Part shown: positions 30,794 to 39,351 of the stretch, piece by piece
How the letters are laid out: each line of letters opens with the position of its first letter
Position numbering within the stretch: the stretch's first letter is position 1
NCBI RefSeq assembly: GCF_016862975.1
Contig: NZ_BONZ01000010.1
Span: forward strand, 1-43,357
DNA from: Rugosimonospora africana
GTDB lineage: Bacteria > Actinomycetota > Actinomycetes > Mycobacteriales > Micromonosporaceae
Reading direction: 5' to 3'
DNA length: 43,357 nucleotides
The notes under the pieces: model-generated
The model's input: the letters and a program-made list of their open reading frames with translations, nothing else
Database searches by the model: none
Told to the model about the DNA's origin: nothing
Position numbers and translations under genes: made by a program

Positions 30794-33537
30794 TGGCGTC
30801 GTGGAGGGTCGCGCTGCGCGTCGCGCGGCGCGAGGCGCGTCGGGCCCGAGGGCGTACCGCACTGGTCGTCGCGATGATCGGGCTGCCGGTACTCGCCCTG
30901 GTGTTCGCGACCGCCGTGTTCGACATGCAGCGCCTGACGCCGCAGGAGCGGATCACCCGGCTGATCGGCTCGGCCGACGGGGCCGTGCACTACGGCCAGC
31001 GGGTGAAGGCCAATGACACCGGGCCGAACGCCGGTGTCGTACCGGAGACCCGGGACGTGGCGTCGGCCGACCAGATTCTCGGATCGGAGACCGGTCCGCA
31101 CGACGCCGCGACCATCCTGCCGTACCTGCCGGCCGGGTCGAGCGCCACCGGTACCTGGGAGGCCGAAGTGAACATGCGAACGGCGAACGGTACGGGCGAC
31201 ATCATGGCGCGCGGCATCGATCCCACCAGCCCCGCGACCAAGGGTCTGGTCCAGCTGTTCCGCGGCCGGATGCCGCGCACCGCCACCGAGGTCACCGCGT
31301 CGTCGATGGCGCTGGACCGGCTCGGTGCCCGGCTCGGCGGGACGGTCACGACCGCGAAGGGACAGCGATTCACCGTCGTCGGCGTCACCGAGGTATCCGG
31401 CGCGATCAGAGAGTCCCTGGTGTTCCTGCCGTCCGCGCCGATCCCAGATGCCAACGGGTACTGGCTCGTCAAGCAGCCGGGCCCAATGACCTGGGCGGAG
31501 ATCCAGGGACTGAACCGCAACGGGTTCGAGGCACAGTCCCGGCAGCTGATGCTCCACCCGCCGAAGGAGCCCTCTGGACCGGGGGACACGATCGGCGGCC
31601 TGTCGCCGTTCGGGTTGGGCGTCGTCGTGGTCGGCCTGGGCCTGCTGGAAGTCGTGCTGCTGGCCGGGCCGGCGTTCGCCGTGGGTGCCCGCCGCCGGCA
31701 GCGGCAGCTCGCGCTGGTCGGCGCGAACGGGGGTACGCCGGCCGTACTGCGGCGCATCGTGCTCGCCGACGGCGTCCTGTCCGGTGTCGTGGCCGGGGCG
31801 ACCGCCACCGCCATTGGCCTCGCGGCCGCGTTCGGGCTACGTGGACAGCTGGAGACGCGCGTCTTCCACCAGCGGTTCGGCGGGTACCGGGTCGACGTCT
31901 GGTGGGTTGCCGCGATCGTCGCGCTCGCCGTCCTCATCGGAATGCTCGGCGCCGCCGTACCGGCGTTCACCGCGGCGCGGCAGGAGATCGTGGCGGCACT
32001 GGCCGGCCGGCGGGGCGTGCACGGGTCGCGGCGGCGCTGGTGGCTGCTGGGCATCGGACTGGTCGCCGTCGGCGGGCTGCTGGCCGCGGCGGGCGCCTAC
32101 GGGCACAGGTCACCTGTCACCGTCGCCGGGCTGTGCGTCGGGGAGTTCGGCATCGTGCTCTGTACCCCGGCGATCGTCGGGCAGATCGCCCGGCTCGGCC
32201 GGTACCTGCCGCTGAGCCCGCGGATCGCGCTGCGCGACGTGGCCCGCCGCCGTACCGCGTCCGCGCCGGCCATCTCGGCGGTCATGGCCGCGGTCGCCGG
32301 CAGCATCGCGCTGACCGTGTACCTGGGCGTGAGCGACCAGGACCAGAGCACGTTCGTCCCGTCCGCGCCGCTCGGATCGGTGGTTGTCACGACGACTGGC
32401 TGGGAACCCACCGGCCATACGAAAACGGTCGATAACGCGGTACCGAAGATCACCGCGGCGCTGCGGGACGTGTTCCCGGGCGTCACGCCGGTACCAGTGA
32501 CGACGCTCGTGTGTCCTTCCGACATCTGCAATCTCTACGCGGTCGCGCCGATGGACCGGCGGTGCCCGTACGAGGAGGGTCCGCAGCTGAGCAAGGCGAC
32601 GATTCGCAAGGCAAAGGCCGATCCCCGGTGCGACTACCCTGTCGGCGGCATCTCGTCCTACGAAACCGGCGGCGAGGTGGTGACCGACGATCCTACCGTG
32701 GTGTCCGCGATGACCGGGCTGCACGGCGCGACCCTGGACGCGGCGGTGGCGACGCTGCGGGCGGGCGGCGCGCTCGTACCCGACGCGTCGGACGTCGAGA
32801 ACGGCAAGGCTCTGCTGTCGGTGGGGGGAATGCTGATCACCACCGACGGCACCACACCGAAAGTGAGCGGCCTGGCGCCGGGTATGCCACCGGACGAGCT
32901 GGACATCAGCGTGCCGGGCTATGTCGTGCCGGTGGGGGCGCAGCAGCCGATCCTGTCTCCGTCGATCCTCCGGGCCGAGGCGTTGAAACCGGCGAAACCG
33001 AGCACCCGGATCGGGCACGTCATCGTGATGCCCGCCTCGCCCGCGACGCAGGCACAACTGGACCGCCTGCGCGCCGAACTGACCGGCGTCACGGGCACCA
33101 TGTTTGTCGAGCATCTGCCGGTCAACCGGCCGTCACCGGTACCGCTGATCCTGGCGATCGCCGCCGGCATCGTGGCGCTCGGCGCGGCGGCCATCGCGAC
33201 CGGGCTCGCCGCGGCCGACTCGCGTACGGACCTGACGACGCTGGCGGCGGTCGGCGCCGCGCCCCGGGTACGGCGGTCTCTGTCGCTGGCGCAGTCCGGG
33301 ATCATCGCGGGGCTCGGCTCGGTACTGGGCGCGATCGCCGGGTTCGGCGCGGCGGTCGCGGTCATCACCGGCATCAACCAGCAGTACGCCAGCGTCTGGC
33401 CGTCACCCGATCCGATCCCGATCCAGGTGCCGTGGACGAACTTCATCGTGTCGCTCATCGCGGTTCCGGCGGTGGCGATGCTCGGGGCCGGCGTGCTCAC
33501 CCGGTCCCGGCTACCCAGCGAACGGCGCGCGGTCTGA
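30793..33537 (+). CDS. FtsX-like (MacB-type) ABC permease
   Basis: A 914-residue permease. An N-terminal helix (ALVVAMIGLPVLALVFATAVF) is followed by an extracytoplasmic domain. Then come helices around 270-420 with the FtsX core (ARRRQRQLALVGANGGTPAVLRRIVLADG). A second, duplicated half has another large extracytoplasmic domain containing several cysteines (LVCPSDICNLYAV ... DRRCPYEEG ... DPRCDYP), and the last helices lie at about 800-905. The layout is that of duplicated, roughly ten-helix FtsX-like permeases of Gram-positive bacteria. It follows the ATPase with overlapping start and stop codons. Substrate is unknown; antimicrobial export or resistance is the usual inference. Confidence 0.9.
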   Translation: MASWRVALRVARREARRARGRTALVVAMIGLPVLALVFATAVFDMQRLTPQERITRLIGSADGAVHYGQRVKANDTGPNAGVVPETRDVASADQILGSETGPHDAATILPYLPAGSSATGTWEAEVNMRTANGTGDIMARGIDPTSPATKGLVQLFRGRMPRTATEVTASSMALDRLGARLGGTVTTAKGQRFTVVGVTEVSGAIRESLVFLPSAPIPDANGYWLVKQPGPMTWAEIQGLNRNGFEAQSRQLMLHPPKEPSGPGDTIGGLSPFGLGVVVVGLGLLEVVLLAGPAFAVGARRRQRQLALVGANGGTPAVLRRIVLADGVLSGVVAGATATAIGLAAAFGLRGQLETRVFHQRFGGYRVDVWWVAAIVALAVLIGMLGAAVPAFTAARQEIVAALAGRRGVHGSRRRWWLLGIGLVAVGGLLAAAGAYGHRSPVTVAGLCVGEFGIVLCTPAIVGQIARLGRYLPLSPRIALRDVARRRTASAPAISAVMAAVAGSIALTVYLGVSDQDQSTFVPSAPLGSVVVTTTGWEPTGHTKTVDNAVPKITAALRDVFPGVTPVPVTTLVCPSDICNLYAVAPMDRRCPYEEGPQLSKATIRKAKADPRCDYPVGGISSYETGGEVVTDDPTVVSAMTGLHGATLDAAVATLRAGGALVPDASDVENGKALLSVGGMLITTDGTTPKVSGLAPGMPPDELDISVPGYVVPVGAQQPILSPSILRAEALKPAKPSTRIGHVIVMPASPATQAQLDRLRAELTGVTGTMFVEHLPVNRPSPVPLILAIAAGIVALGAAAIATGLAAADSRTDLTTLAAVGAAPRVRRSLSLAQSGIIAGLGSVLGAIAGFGAAVAVITGINQQYASVWPSPDPIPIQVPWTNFIVSLIAVPAVAMLGAGVLTRSRLPSERRAV

Positions 33538-33560
33538 CGGGGGCGTGCCGCCCGACGCGG

Positions 33561-33667
33561 TGTTCCGCGCAGGCCGGGCTTTCCGGCCTGCGTGGGGCGG
33601 CTTGCCGCCTGGCTTTGCGGCGCGGCTGTTCCGCGCAGGCCGGGCTTTCCGGCCTGCGCGGGGCGGC
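33561..33667 (+). repeat. Two 41-bp direct repeats, each a hairpin
   Basis: The units at 33561-33601 and 33627-33667 differ by one base. Each contains the arms CGCAGGCCGG and CCGGCCTGCG around GCTTT (33568-33592 and 33634-33658). They follow the permease stop by 24 bases and probably act as double terminators. Confidence 0.78.
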
Positions 33668-33676
33668 GTGACACGG

Positions 33677-33682
33677 CACACT
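33677..33682 (+). promoter_or_regulatory. Possible -10 element of a leaderless promoter
   Basis: CACACT ends six bases before ATG 33689. It lacks the initial T of TANNNT, so it is weaker than the other examples. Confidence 0.3.
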
Positions 33683-33688
33683 GAGCGG

Positions 33689-34162
33689 ATGTCAGGTCTT
33701 GCCGGCCGGGTGCGCGCCCTCGGCCACCGCCGTTGGTTCGCCCGGCTCGGGCGGGCGATGGTCCCGGCCGACCGGGTGGTCGGCCGGTTGACCGGGGGCC
33801 GGATCGTGGCGCTCGGCCTGCGGGAGCTTCCGTCGATGCTGCTGACCACGACCGGCCGCAAGACCGGGCAGCCGCGCACGCAACCGCTGCTGTACGTGCG
33901 GGACGGCGACGGGTACGTGGTCATCGGCTCCAACTGGGGTCAGCAGCGGCAGCCGGCCTGGGCGCTCAATCTGATCGCGGAGCCCCGTGCCACCGTCACG
34001 GTCGGCGGGCAGCAAATCCCGGTATGGGCGCACCACGTCACCGGCGAGGAACGCGAGCGGCTGTTGGCGCGGTTGCTGGCGATGTGGCCGGCGTACGAGA
34101 CGTACCGGCAGCGGGCCGGCGACCGGGAGTTGATGGTGTTCCGGCTGACCCCGGCCGGGTGA
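33689..34162 (+). CDS. Ddn-like deazaflavin (F420)-dependent nitroreductase family protein
   Basis: A 157-residue member of the DUF385/Ddn family, split-barrel proteins that bind F420 in mycobacteria and related actinomycetes. LLTTTGRKTGQPRTQPLLYVRDGDGYVVIGSNWGQQRQPAWALNLIAEPRATVTVGG is the complete family core; the GRKTGQPR loop contacts the cofactor phosphates. C-terminal WPAYETYRQRAGDRELMVFRLTP is also typical. Members reduce nitro compounds or quinones or act as fatty-acid-associated reductases. The start is ATG 33689. An in-frame extension upstream would translate the 41-bp repeats and is rejected. Confidence 0.92.
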   Translation: MSGLAGRVRALGHRRWFARLGRAMVPADRVVGRLTGGRIVALGLRELPSMLLTTTGRKTGQPRTQPLLYVRDGDGYVVIGSNWGQQRQPAWALNLIAEPRATVTVGGQQIPVWAHHVTGEERERLLARLLAMWPAYETYRQRAGDRELMVFRLTPAG

Positions 34163-34163
34163 G

Positions 34164-34215
34164 GCGCCGCGGTCGGGTGAGCGTCCGGGTTGGCGAGGCG
34201 CCGAGGTCGGGTGAG
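34164..34215 (+). repeat. Short imperfect direct repeat
   Basis: GAGGCGCCGCGGTCGGGTGA and GAGGCGCCGAGGTCGGGTGA differ by one base and occur 31 bases apart right after the Ddn-like gene. It is another GGCGCC-bearing intergenic repeat. Confidence 0.5.
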
Positions 34216-34260
34216 GTGCACCGGCTGTCGTTTCTACCGGCGCTCACACCGGTACGGGTA

Positions 34261-34266
34261 TAGGCT
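34261..34266 (+). promoter_or_regulatory. -10 element of a predicted leaderless promoter (DinB protein)
   Basis: TAGGCT ends eight bases before GTG 34275. No ribosome-binding site is present. Confidence 0.5.
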
Positions 34267-34274
34267 CGTGATCC

Positions 34275-34784
34275 GTGAACGTGAGCGAGCTGCTGGTCGA
34301 GACGTACGACCGTCTCCCCGACCTGGTCCGGTCCGCGGTCGACGGGTTGACTCCGGAGCAGTTGGTGTGGGCGCCTGCTCCGGGAGCCAATACGATCGGC
34401 TGGCTCGTCTGGCACCTGACCCGGGTGCAGGACGACCACATCGCCGACATCCTTGAGCAGGACCAGGTGTGGGTCACCGGCGACTGGGCCGGCCGCTTCG
34501 GGCTCGACCCCGACCCGTCCAACATCGGGTACGGCCACTCACCAGAGGATGTCGCGAGAGTCCGGCCGGAGAGCGCGCAGGCGTTGGTCGACTACTACGA
34601 CGCGGTCGCTGCCCGGACCCGGGAGATGCTGGCCGGGCTCAAGGACTCCGACCTCGACCGGATCGTGGACGAGTCGTGGCAGCCGCCGGTGACTCTCGGT
34701 GTCCGGCTCGTCAGCGTCGCGAACGACGACCTCCAGCACGTGGGGCAGGCCGCGTACCTCCGCGGGCTCCAGGCCAGGAGCTGA
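34275..34784 (+). CDS. DinB superfamily protein (DUF664 / mycothiol transferase-like)
   Basis: A 169-residue four-helix-bundle protein of the DinB superfamily, DUF664-type. His47 in WLVWHLTRVQDDH, the downstream HI pair and LQHVGQAAYLRGL near the C-terminus provide the three-histidine metal site. Related proteins transfer thiols such as mycothiol, and a mycothiol-dependent detoxification role is plausible in an actinomycete. The GTG start follows a TANNNT hexamer at the leaderless distance. It converges with the LysE-type exporter gene six bases away. Confidence 0.87.
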   Translation: MNVSELLVETYDRLPDLVRSAVDGLTPEQLVWAPAPGANTIGWLVWHLTRVQDDHIADILEQDQVWVTGDWAGRFGLDPDPSNIGYGHSPEDVARVRPESAQALVDYYDAVAARTREMLAGLKDSDLDRIVDESWQPPVTLGVRLVSVANDDLQHVGQAAYLRGLQARS

Positions 34785-34790
34785 CGCCGG

Positions 34791-35435
34791 TCAGGCGGGC
34801 GCCGGCCGTGCGTGGTCGCTGGCGAGCTTGATCGCGAGCGCGCCGAGGACGGTACCCATCAGGTACCGCTGGGTCCGCAGCCAGACGGGCCGCCTGGCGA
34901 GGAAGACCGCGATGGTACCGGCGGCCAGCACGATCGCCAGGTTCACCAACAGGCTCACCACGATCTGTACCCCGCCCAGCACGAAGCCCTGGAGCACGAG
35001 ATGACCGGCCGCCGGGCGCTCGAACTGCGGGATGAGCGAGAGATACATCACCGCGGCCTTGGGGTTCAGCAGGTTTGTCATGAGCCCCATGCCGAACAGC
35101 CGGCGCGGCGAGTCGGGGGTGAGCTGGCGGGTTTCGAAGACCGAGGTGCCGCCGGGGCGCAACGCCTTCCAGGCCAGCCAGCCGAGGTATCCGGCGCCGG
35201 CGAGCTTGACCGCGAGATACACGTCGGGTACGGCGACGAACAGCGCTGACAGGCCGAGGTTGGCGGCGGTCAGGTATGCCAGGAAACCCACGGCCACGCC
35301 GCCCAGCGACATGACTCCGGCCCGGCGTCCCTGGGTGATGCTGCGGGACACCAGATACATCATGTTTGGGCCGGGGGTCAGCACCATGCCCAGCGCGACC
35401 GCGCAGACACCGAGAATGGACGACGTCGCTATCAC
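34791..35435 (-). CDS. LysE/RhtB-family amino-acid exporter
   Basis: A 214-residue inner-membrane transporter with six predicted helices. The N-terminal GMVLTPGPNMMYLVSRSITQGRRAGVMSLGG is the family signature, and FGMGLMTNLLNPKAAVMYLSLIPQF is the second conserved segment. Members export amino acids such as threonine, homoserine or lysine. The GTG start at 35435 is preceded on its strand by CAGGCT six bases away, a weak leaderless -10. It stands alone between converging and diverging neighbours. Confidence 0.92.
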   Translation of the reverse strand: MIATSSILGVCAVALGMVLTPGPNMMYLVSRSITQGRRAGVMSLGGVAVGFLAYLTAANLGLSALFVAVPDVYLAVKLAGAGYLGWLAWKALRPGGTSVFETRQLTPDSPRRLFGMGLMTNLLNPKAAVMYLSLIPQFERPAAGHLVLQGFVLGGVQIVVSLLVNLAIVLAAGTIAVFLARRPVWLRTQRYLMGTVLGALAIKLASDHARPAPA

Positions 35436-35592
35436 ACCGACAGCCTGGCACGGCCGGGAACGGCGTCATAGAGCCAATTCGGCGAACCTGGCTCGGAGTT
35501 GATCGAGGCCCGGCGACGCGAGCGGCACGGCTCTGTCCTGTTGGCGTGCGGCGTGACACGATGGCCGGACTCGAGGCGGGAAGGGCGGAATC

Positions 35593-36843
35593 GTGACGCC
35601 GCAAATGAGCGTGCGGAAGGCGCGGGTCTCGGTCTCGTTGCTGTTCCTGTTGTACGGCACCATTCTGGGCACCTGGACCGCACGGATCCCGGCCGTCAAG
35701 CACCGGCTCGCGTTGACCGACGGTCAGCTCAGCCTCGCGTTGCTCGCGTTCGCCGCCGGTGCCATCGTCGGCATGCAAGCGTCCGGCCGGCTCGTCGACA
35801 AGTACGGCAGCACGACCGTGATGATTCCGGCGGTGCTGGCCGACGGCGTACTGCTGGTCGGGCCGTCGCTGGCGGCCAACCTGCCGGTCCTGGCGGTCAG
35901 CCTGCTGGCGTTCGGCGCGGTGCACGGCACGCTCAACGTCGCGATGAACGTCAACGCGGTCGAGGTGCAGCGCATCCGGGAACGCCCGATGATCTCCTCG
36001 TGTCACGCCGTCTACAGCGTCGGCGGCTTCGCCGGAGCCGGCATCGGTGGGCTCTTCGCCTCGGCCGCGGTGGGCCCGACGCCGACGTTCCTCACCGTGA
36101 CCGGGCTGGTCGCCGTGCTGTCGGTCTGGGCGGCCCGGTGGGCGCTGCCGCGCGGTATGACGGAGGCGCTGGCGGGCGCCGGCGGCGGTGAGCCGGGCGA
36201 CGCGGGCCAAAGCGATGCGGCACCGGGCGACGCTGGCTCAAACGATGCGGCCCCGGGCAATGCCGTGCCGGGCGGCGTGACCGCGATGCGCGGAGTGCTC
36301 TTCCTCGGCCTGCTGGTGTTCTGCTGCCTGGTCGGCGAGGGCGCCGCGGCCGACTGGGGAAGCGTGTACCTGCGGGACAGCCTGGACAGCAGCGCCGGGT
36401 TCGCGGCCTGGGCGTACGCCGCGTTTTCCGTCGCCATGATGGCCGGCCGGCTCGTCGGCGACCGGCTCGCCGCACGGTTGGGGCCGGTGACGCTGGTCCG
36501 CCTCAGCGGTGCGCTGGCCGCGGTCGGGCTGGCGGCCGGGCTGGCCGTCAACCGCCCGGTCGCTGGCGTCGTCGGGTTCGGGCTGCTCGGTGCCGGCCTG
36601 TCCGGTATCGCGCCACAGGTGTTCTCGGCCGCCGGCAACCGCAACCCGACGCGTGCCGGTCAGGCAATCGCCCGGGTGGCCGGGCTGGGTTTCCTCGGCT
36701 TCGTGGTCGGCCCGGTGGTGATCGGCGGTACGGCCCAGCTGATCGGCCTACCCCGTGCGCTGGGCATTCCCGCGGTACTGGCGCTGGCGGTGGCCGCCTC
36801 GGCCCCGGCGCTCCGGCCGCGCCCAGCCGGAACGCCCGGCTGA
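35593..36843 (+). CDS. MFS transporter (YbjJ-like)
   Basis: A 416-residue major facilitator with about 12 helices. The first half starts ARVSVSLLFLLYGTILGTWTARIPAVKHRLALTDGQLSLALLAFAAGAIVGMQASGRLVDKYG, with the MFS loop motif between helices 2 and 3. The central cytoplasmic loop (about 195-230) is a Gly/Asp/Ala-rich stretch with imperfect repeats (GDAGQSDAAPGDAGSNDAAPG). The second half has GRLVGDRLAARLG. The layout matches the YbjJ/fucose-permease-like group; the substrate is unknown. GTG 35593 is preceded by GGAAGGGCGG; ATG 35605 is an alternative. Confidence 0.88.
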   Translation: MTPQMSVRKARVSVSLLFLLYGTILGTWTARIPAVKHRLALTDGQLSLALLAFAAGAIVGMQASGRLVDKYGSTTVMIPAVLADGVLLVGPSLAANLPVLAVSLLAFGAVHGTLNVAMNVNAVEVQRIRERPMISSCHAVYSVGGFAGAGIGGLFASAAVGPTPTFLTVTGLVAVLSVWAARWALPRGMTEALAGAGGGEPGDAGQSDAAPGDAGSNDAAPGNAVPGGVTAMRGVLFLGLLVFCCLVGEGAAADWGSVYLRDSLDSSAGFAAWAYAAFSVAMMAGRLVGDRLAARLGPVTLVRLSGALAAVGLAAGLAVNRPVAGVVGFGLLGAGLSGIAPQVFSAAGNRNPTRAGQAIARVAGLGFLGFVVGPVVIGGTAQLIGLPRALGIPAVLALAVAASAPALRPRPAGTPG

Positions 36844-36996
36844 CCGGAATGCCCGGCTGAACAGACTCGATGGAGCGACCGTGCGATCCGTTCGCGGGCC
36901 GCTGTCGATTCCGACCTTCGTTGTCCGTATGGGTGGTGAGAGGCGGATAACCGATCGGCGGCGGGATCCTCGCCGCCGGAGTCGAAGGAGGCTGAG

Positions 36997-37599
36997 ATGG
37001 GTCGGATCGTCGTGATGAACCACGTGACGCTCGACGGCGTGTTTCAAGGCCCTGGCCGCGCGGACGAGGACACCCGGGGCGGGTTTACGCAGGGCGGCTG
37101 GGGTCAGCGCGCGGCAACGCCCGACGACGCCGTGGGCAAGGCGATGGGCGAGCGGATGGCGGCCGGCGGCGGCCTGGCGGGGTGGCTGTTCGGGCGGCGT
37201 ACGTACGAGGACCTGCTGGCCTCCTGGAACGCTCAGGGCGGCCCGTTCAAGGACGCGCTGAACGACTCGCACAAGTACGTCGCGTCGACCACTCTCGACG
37301 AACCCCTGCCGTGGCCCAACTCGACGCTGCTGCGCGGCGATGTCGTTGAGGCCCTGCGCGCGCTCAAGGCGCGATCCGGCGGCGTTCTCGGCATCATGGG
37401 CAGTGGCGTGCTGATCGGCTCGCTGATGGCGGCAGACCTGATCGACGAGTACCTGCTGATGACCCACCCGCTCGTGCTCGGCACCGGACGACGGTTGTTC
37501 GCCGGGGGTGCGCACGTGTCGCTGCGGCTTATCGACAGCGTCACATCGGCCACCGGCGTGCTGATCGCGACCTACGAGCCGGCGAGGGACCGAACGTAA
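36997..37599 (+). CDS. Dihydrofolate reductase family protein (RibD C-terminal-like)
   Basis: A 200-residue protein with the DHFR/RibD reductase fold. RIVVMNHVTLDGVFQGPGRADED is the typical start. LFGRRTYEDLLASW, HKYVASTTL and GVLGIMGSGVLIGSLMAADLIDEYLLMTHPLVLGTGRRLF form the NADPH-binding core. These stand-alone proteins are common in actinomycetes and are not the biosynthetic dihydrofolate reductase; the substrate is unknown. GAAGGAGG six bases before the ATG fixes the start. The YCII gene follows after 24 bases with its own ribosome-binding site, a frequent pairing. Confidence 0.92.
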   Translation: MGRIVVMNHVTLDGVFQGPGRADEDTRGGFTQGGWGQRAATPDDAVGKAMGERMAAGGGLAGWLFGRRTYEDLLASWNAQGGPFKDALNDSHKYVASTTLDEPLPWPNSTLLRGDVVEALRALKARSGGVLGIMGSGVLIGSLMAADLIDEYLLMTHPLVLGTGRRLFAGGAHVSLRLIDSVTSATGVLIATYEPARDRT

Positions 37600-37623
37600 C
37601 GGGCCGGAGGAAGGAAGTCCACG

Positions 37624-37986
37624 ATGAAGCGGTACCTGCTCAGCGTCTACCAGCCGGACAGCGACCCGCCACCGGCCGACGTGCTGGCCGGAATCATGCG
37701 CGAGGTACGCGCGGTGGACGAGGAGTTGCGCTCGGCGGGGGCGTGGGTGTTCTCCGGCGGCCTGCATGCGCCGAGCACCGCGACGGTGGTTGATCCCCGC
37801 CGGGAGGAACTGTCCATGATGGACGGACCGTATCTGGAGGGCAAGGAACACATCGGCGGCTTGACCATCATCAAGGTGGCCGACCTCGATGAGGCGCTCG
37901 AGTGGGCGCGAAAGCTCGCGCGTGCGACGACGCTCCCGATCGAGGTACGCCCGTTCGAAGGCGACGCTGGCGAGCCGGAGGACTGA
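37624..37986 (+). CDS. YCII-related (DGPF) domain protein
   Basis: A 120-residue dimeric alpha-beta barrel protein of the YCII/DGPF family. KRYLLSVYQPD at the start, MDGPYLEGKEHIGGLTIIKVADLDEALEWARKLA in the middle and IEVRPFEG at the end match actinobacterial members. Within the family a conserved His and Asp are proposed to be catalytic; in this subgroup the domain is often linked to ECF sigma factors, but none is present here. It lies in an operon with the DHFR-like gene and has GGAGGAAGGAAG upstream of ATG 37624. The function is unknown. Confidence 0.92.
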   Translation: MKRYLLSVYQPDSDPPPADVLAGIMREVRAVDEELRSAGAWVFSGGLHAPSTATVVDPRREELSMMDGPYLEGKEHIGGLTIIKVADLDEALEWARKLARATTLPIEVRPFEGDAGEPED

Positions 37987-38121
37987 CGCCGGCGTGGTAG
38001 TGCTGGCACCCCTGTCACACAGGCGGGCCCGCACGGTCGTCCGGCGTGGCCGCCATCCGTAGCGTCGACAGCACTCCGGGCGGGCCGTCCCGGGTGGACA
38101 ATGACCGGCGGGAGGCGACCG

Positions 38122-39351
38122 ATGCGTCGGCAATGGACGTGGTTGAGCTATCTGCTCCTCGGCGGGCTGACCGGGCTGGGTGCCTGGCTCGGGCTCGTGG
38201 TGTACCTGTTCTCGCTGGTCAGCGCGCCCATGGTGGTAATCGCGGTGCCGATGCTGCTGTTCGTCGCGGTACCGCTGGTGCGCGGGCTGGCCAACCTGGA
38301 GCGGGTACGGGTCGCCGCCCTGCTCGGCGTCCCGGTACCTCGCCCGTACCGGCCGGGCCGGCGCGGGATCGTCGCCCGGTACGGCGGCGTGCTGGCCGAC
38401 CCGGCGTCCTGGCGTGACCTGGTGTGGCTGGCGGTGCACACGCTCTACGGGCCGGCCGTGGCGCTGCTGGGGCCGGGCCTGTGGCTGGCCGCCGGGTTCG
38501 GCGTGACCATGCCGCTGTGGTGGGCCGTCATGCCCGACCACATGGCCGGCAGCCAGTACGACGGCATCCCGGTGGACCACCTGTCCGGTGCGCTGCTCGC
38601 GATCCCGGTCGGCGTGGTCACCGGGATCATCGCCTGGTTCCTGAACAAGCCGCTGGCGCTGGGCGAGGCGTACCTGGCCCGGTGGCTGCTGCGACCGACC
38701 GTGAACACCAGGCTCGCCCAACGGGTCGAGGATCTGGCCAGCAGCCGGGCCGAGACCGTGGACGCGCGGGCCGCCGAGCTTCGCCGCATCGAACGGGACC
38801 TGCACGACGGCGCCCAGGCGCGGTTGGTCTCGTTGAGCATGAGCCTCGGCCTCGCCGAGGAGGCGATGCGCAGCGACCCGGACGCCGCCGCGCGGCTGCT
38901 GGCCGAGGCGCGGGGATCGGCCGGTGACGCACTGACCGAGCTGCGCGATCTGGTACGCGGCATCCACCCGCCGGTACTCGCCGACCGGGGGCTGGTCGGT
39001 GCCCTGAAGGCGCTGGCCATGCAGAGCACGGTCGACGTCGAGGCGCACCTGGAACCGGTGGAGCGGCTGCCCGCGCCGGTCGAGTCGGCGCTCTACTTCA
39101 GCGCCGCGGAAGCGCTGGCCAACGTCGCCAAACACAGCCACGCCCGGCACGCCGCGATGACGCTCCGTCGGGACGGCGGGCTCCTGTGCCTGGAGATCCG
39201 CGACGACGGCCGGGGCGGCGCCGACATCGACCGGGGCGGTGGCCTGGCCGGGATCGCCAGCCGGATCGGCGCCTTCGACGGCCGTATGACGCTGTCCAGT
39301 CCGGCCGGCGGCCCGACCGTGTTGCGCGTGGAGGTGCCATGCGAGTCCTGA
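38122..39351 (+). CDS. NarL-type sensor histidine kinase
   Basis: A 409-residue membrane kinase of the HisKA_3 class. The N-terminal half holds four to five hydrophobic helices (about 10-55, 110-145 and 160-175). The phosphoacceptor His228 is in RIERDLHDGAQARLVSLSMSLG. Then follow LRDLVRGIHPPVLADRGL and the ATP-binding N-box (YFSAAEALANVAKHSHA) and G-box (DDGRGGAD ... GGLAGIASRIGAF). GGGAGG six bases upstream supports ATG 38122; ATG 38101 would add seven residues. The cognate regulator overlaps its last 13 bases. The sensed signal is unknown; such kinases often respond to membrane or envelope stress. Confidence 0.92.
   Translation: MRRQWTWLSYLLLGGLTGLGAWLGLVVYLFSLVSAPMVVIAVPMLLFVAVPLVRGLANLERVRVAALLGVPVPRPYRPGRRGIVARYGGVLADPASWRDLVWLAVHTLYGPAVALLGPGLWLAAGFGVTMPLWWAVMPDHMAGSQYDGIPVDHLSGALLAIPVGVVTGIIAWFLNKPLALGEAYLARWLLRPTVNTRLAQRVEDLASSRAETVDARAAELRRIERDLHDGAQARLVSLSMSLGLAEEAMRSDPDAAARLLAEARGSAGDALTELRDLVRGIHPPVLADRGLVGALKALAMQSTVDVEAHLEPVERLPAPVESALYFSAAEALANVAKHSHARHAAMTLRRDGGLLCLEIRDDGRGGADIDRGGGLAGIASRIGAFDGRMTLSSPAGGPTVLRVEVPCES

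Noticed and set aside
33545-33688. A 48-codon N-terminal extension of the Ddn-like protein
   Set aside because: It would translate the two hairpin repeats. The family core begins after ATG 33689, and a weak -10 lies just before it.
36748-39150. An 800-codon minus-strand frame
   Set aside because: It spans three real plus-strand genes with strong ribosome-binding sites and shows no recognisable domain.
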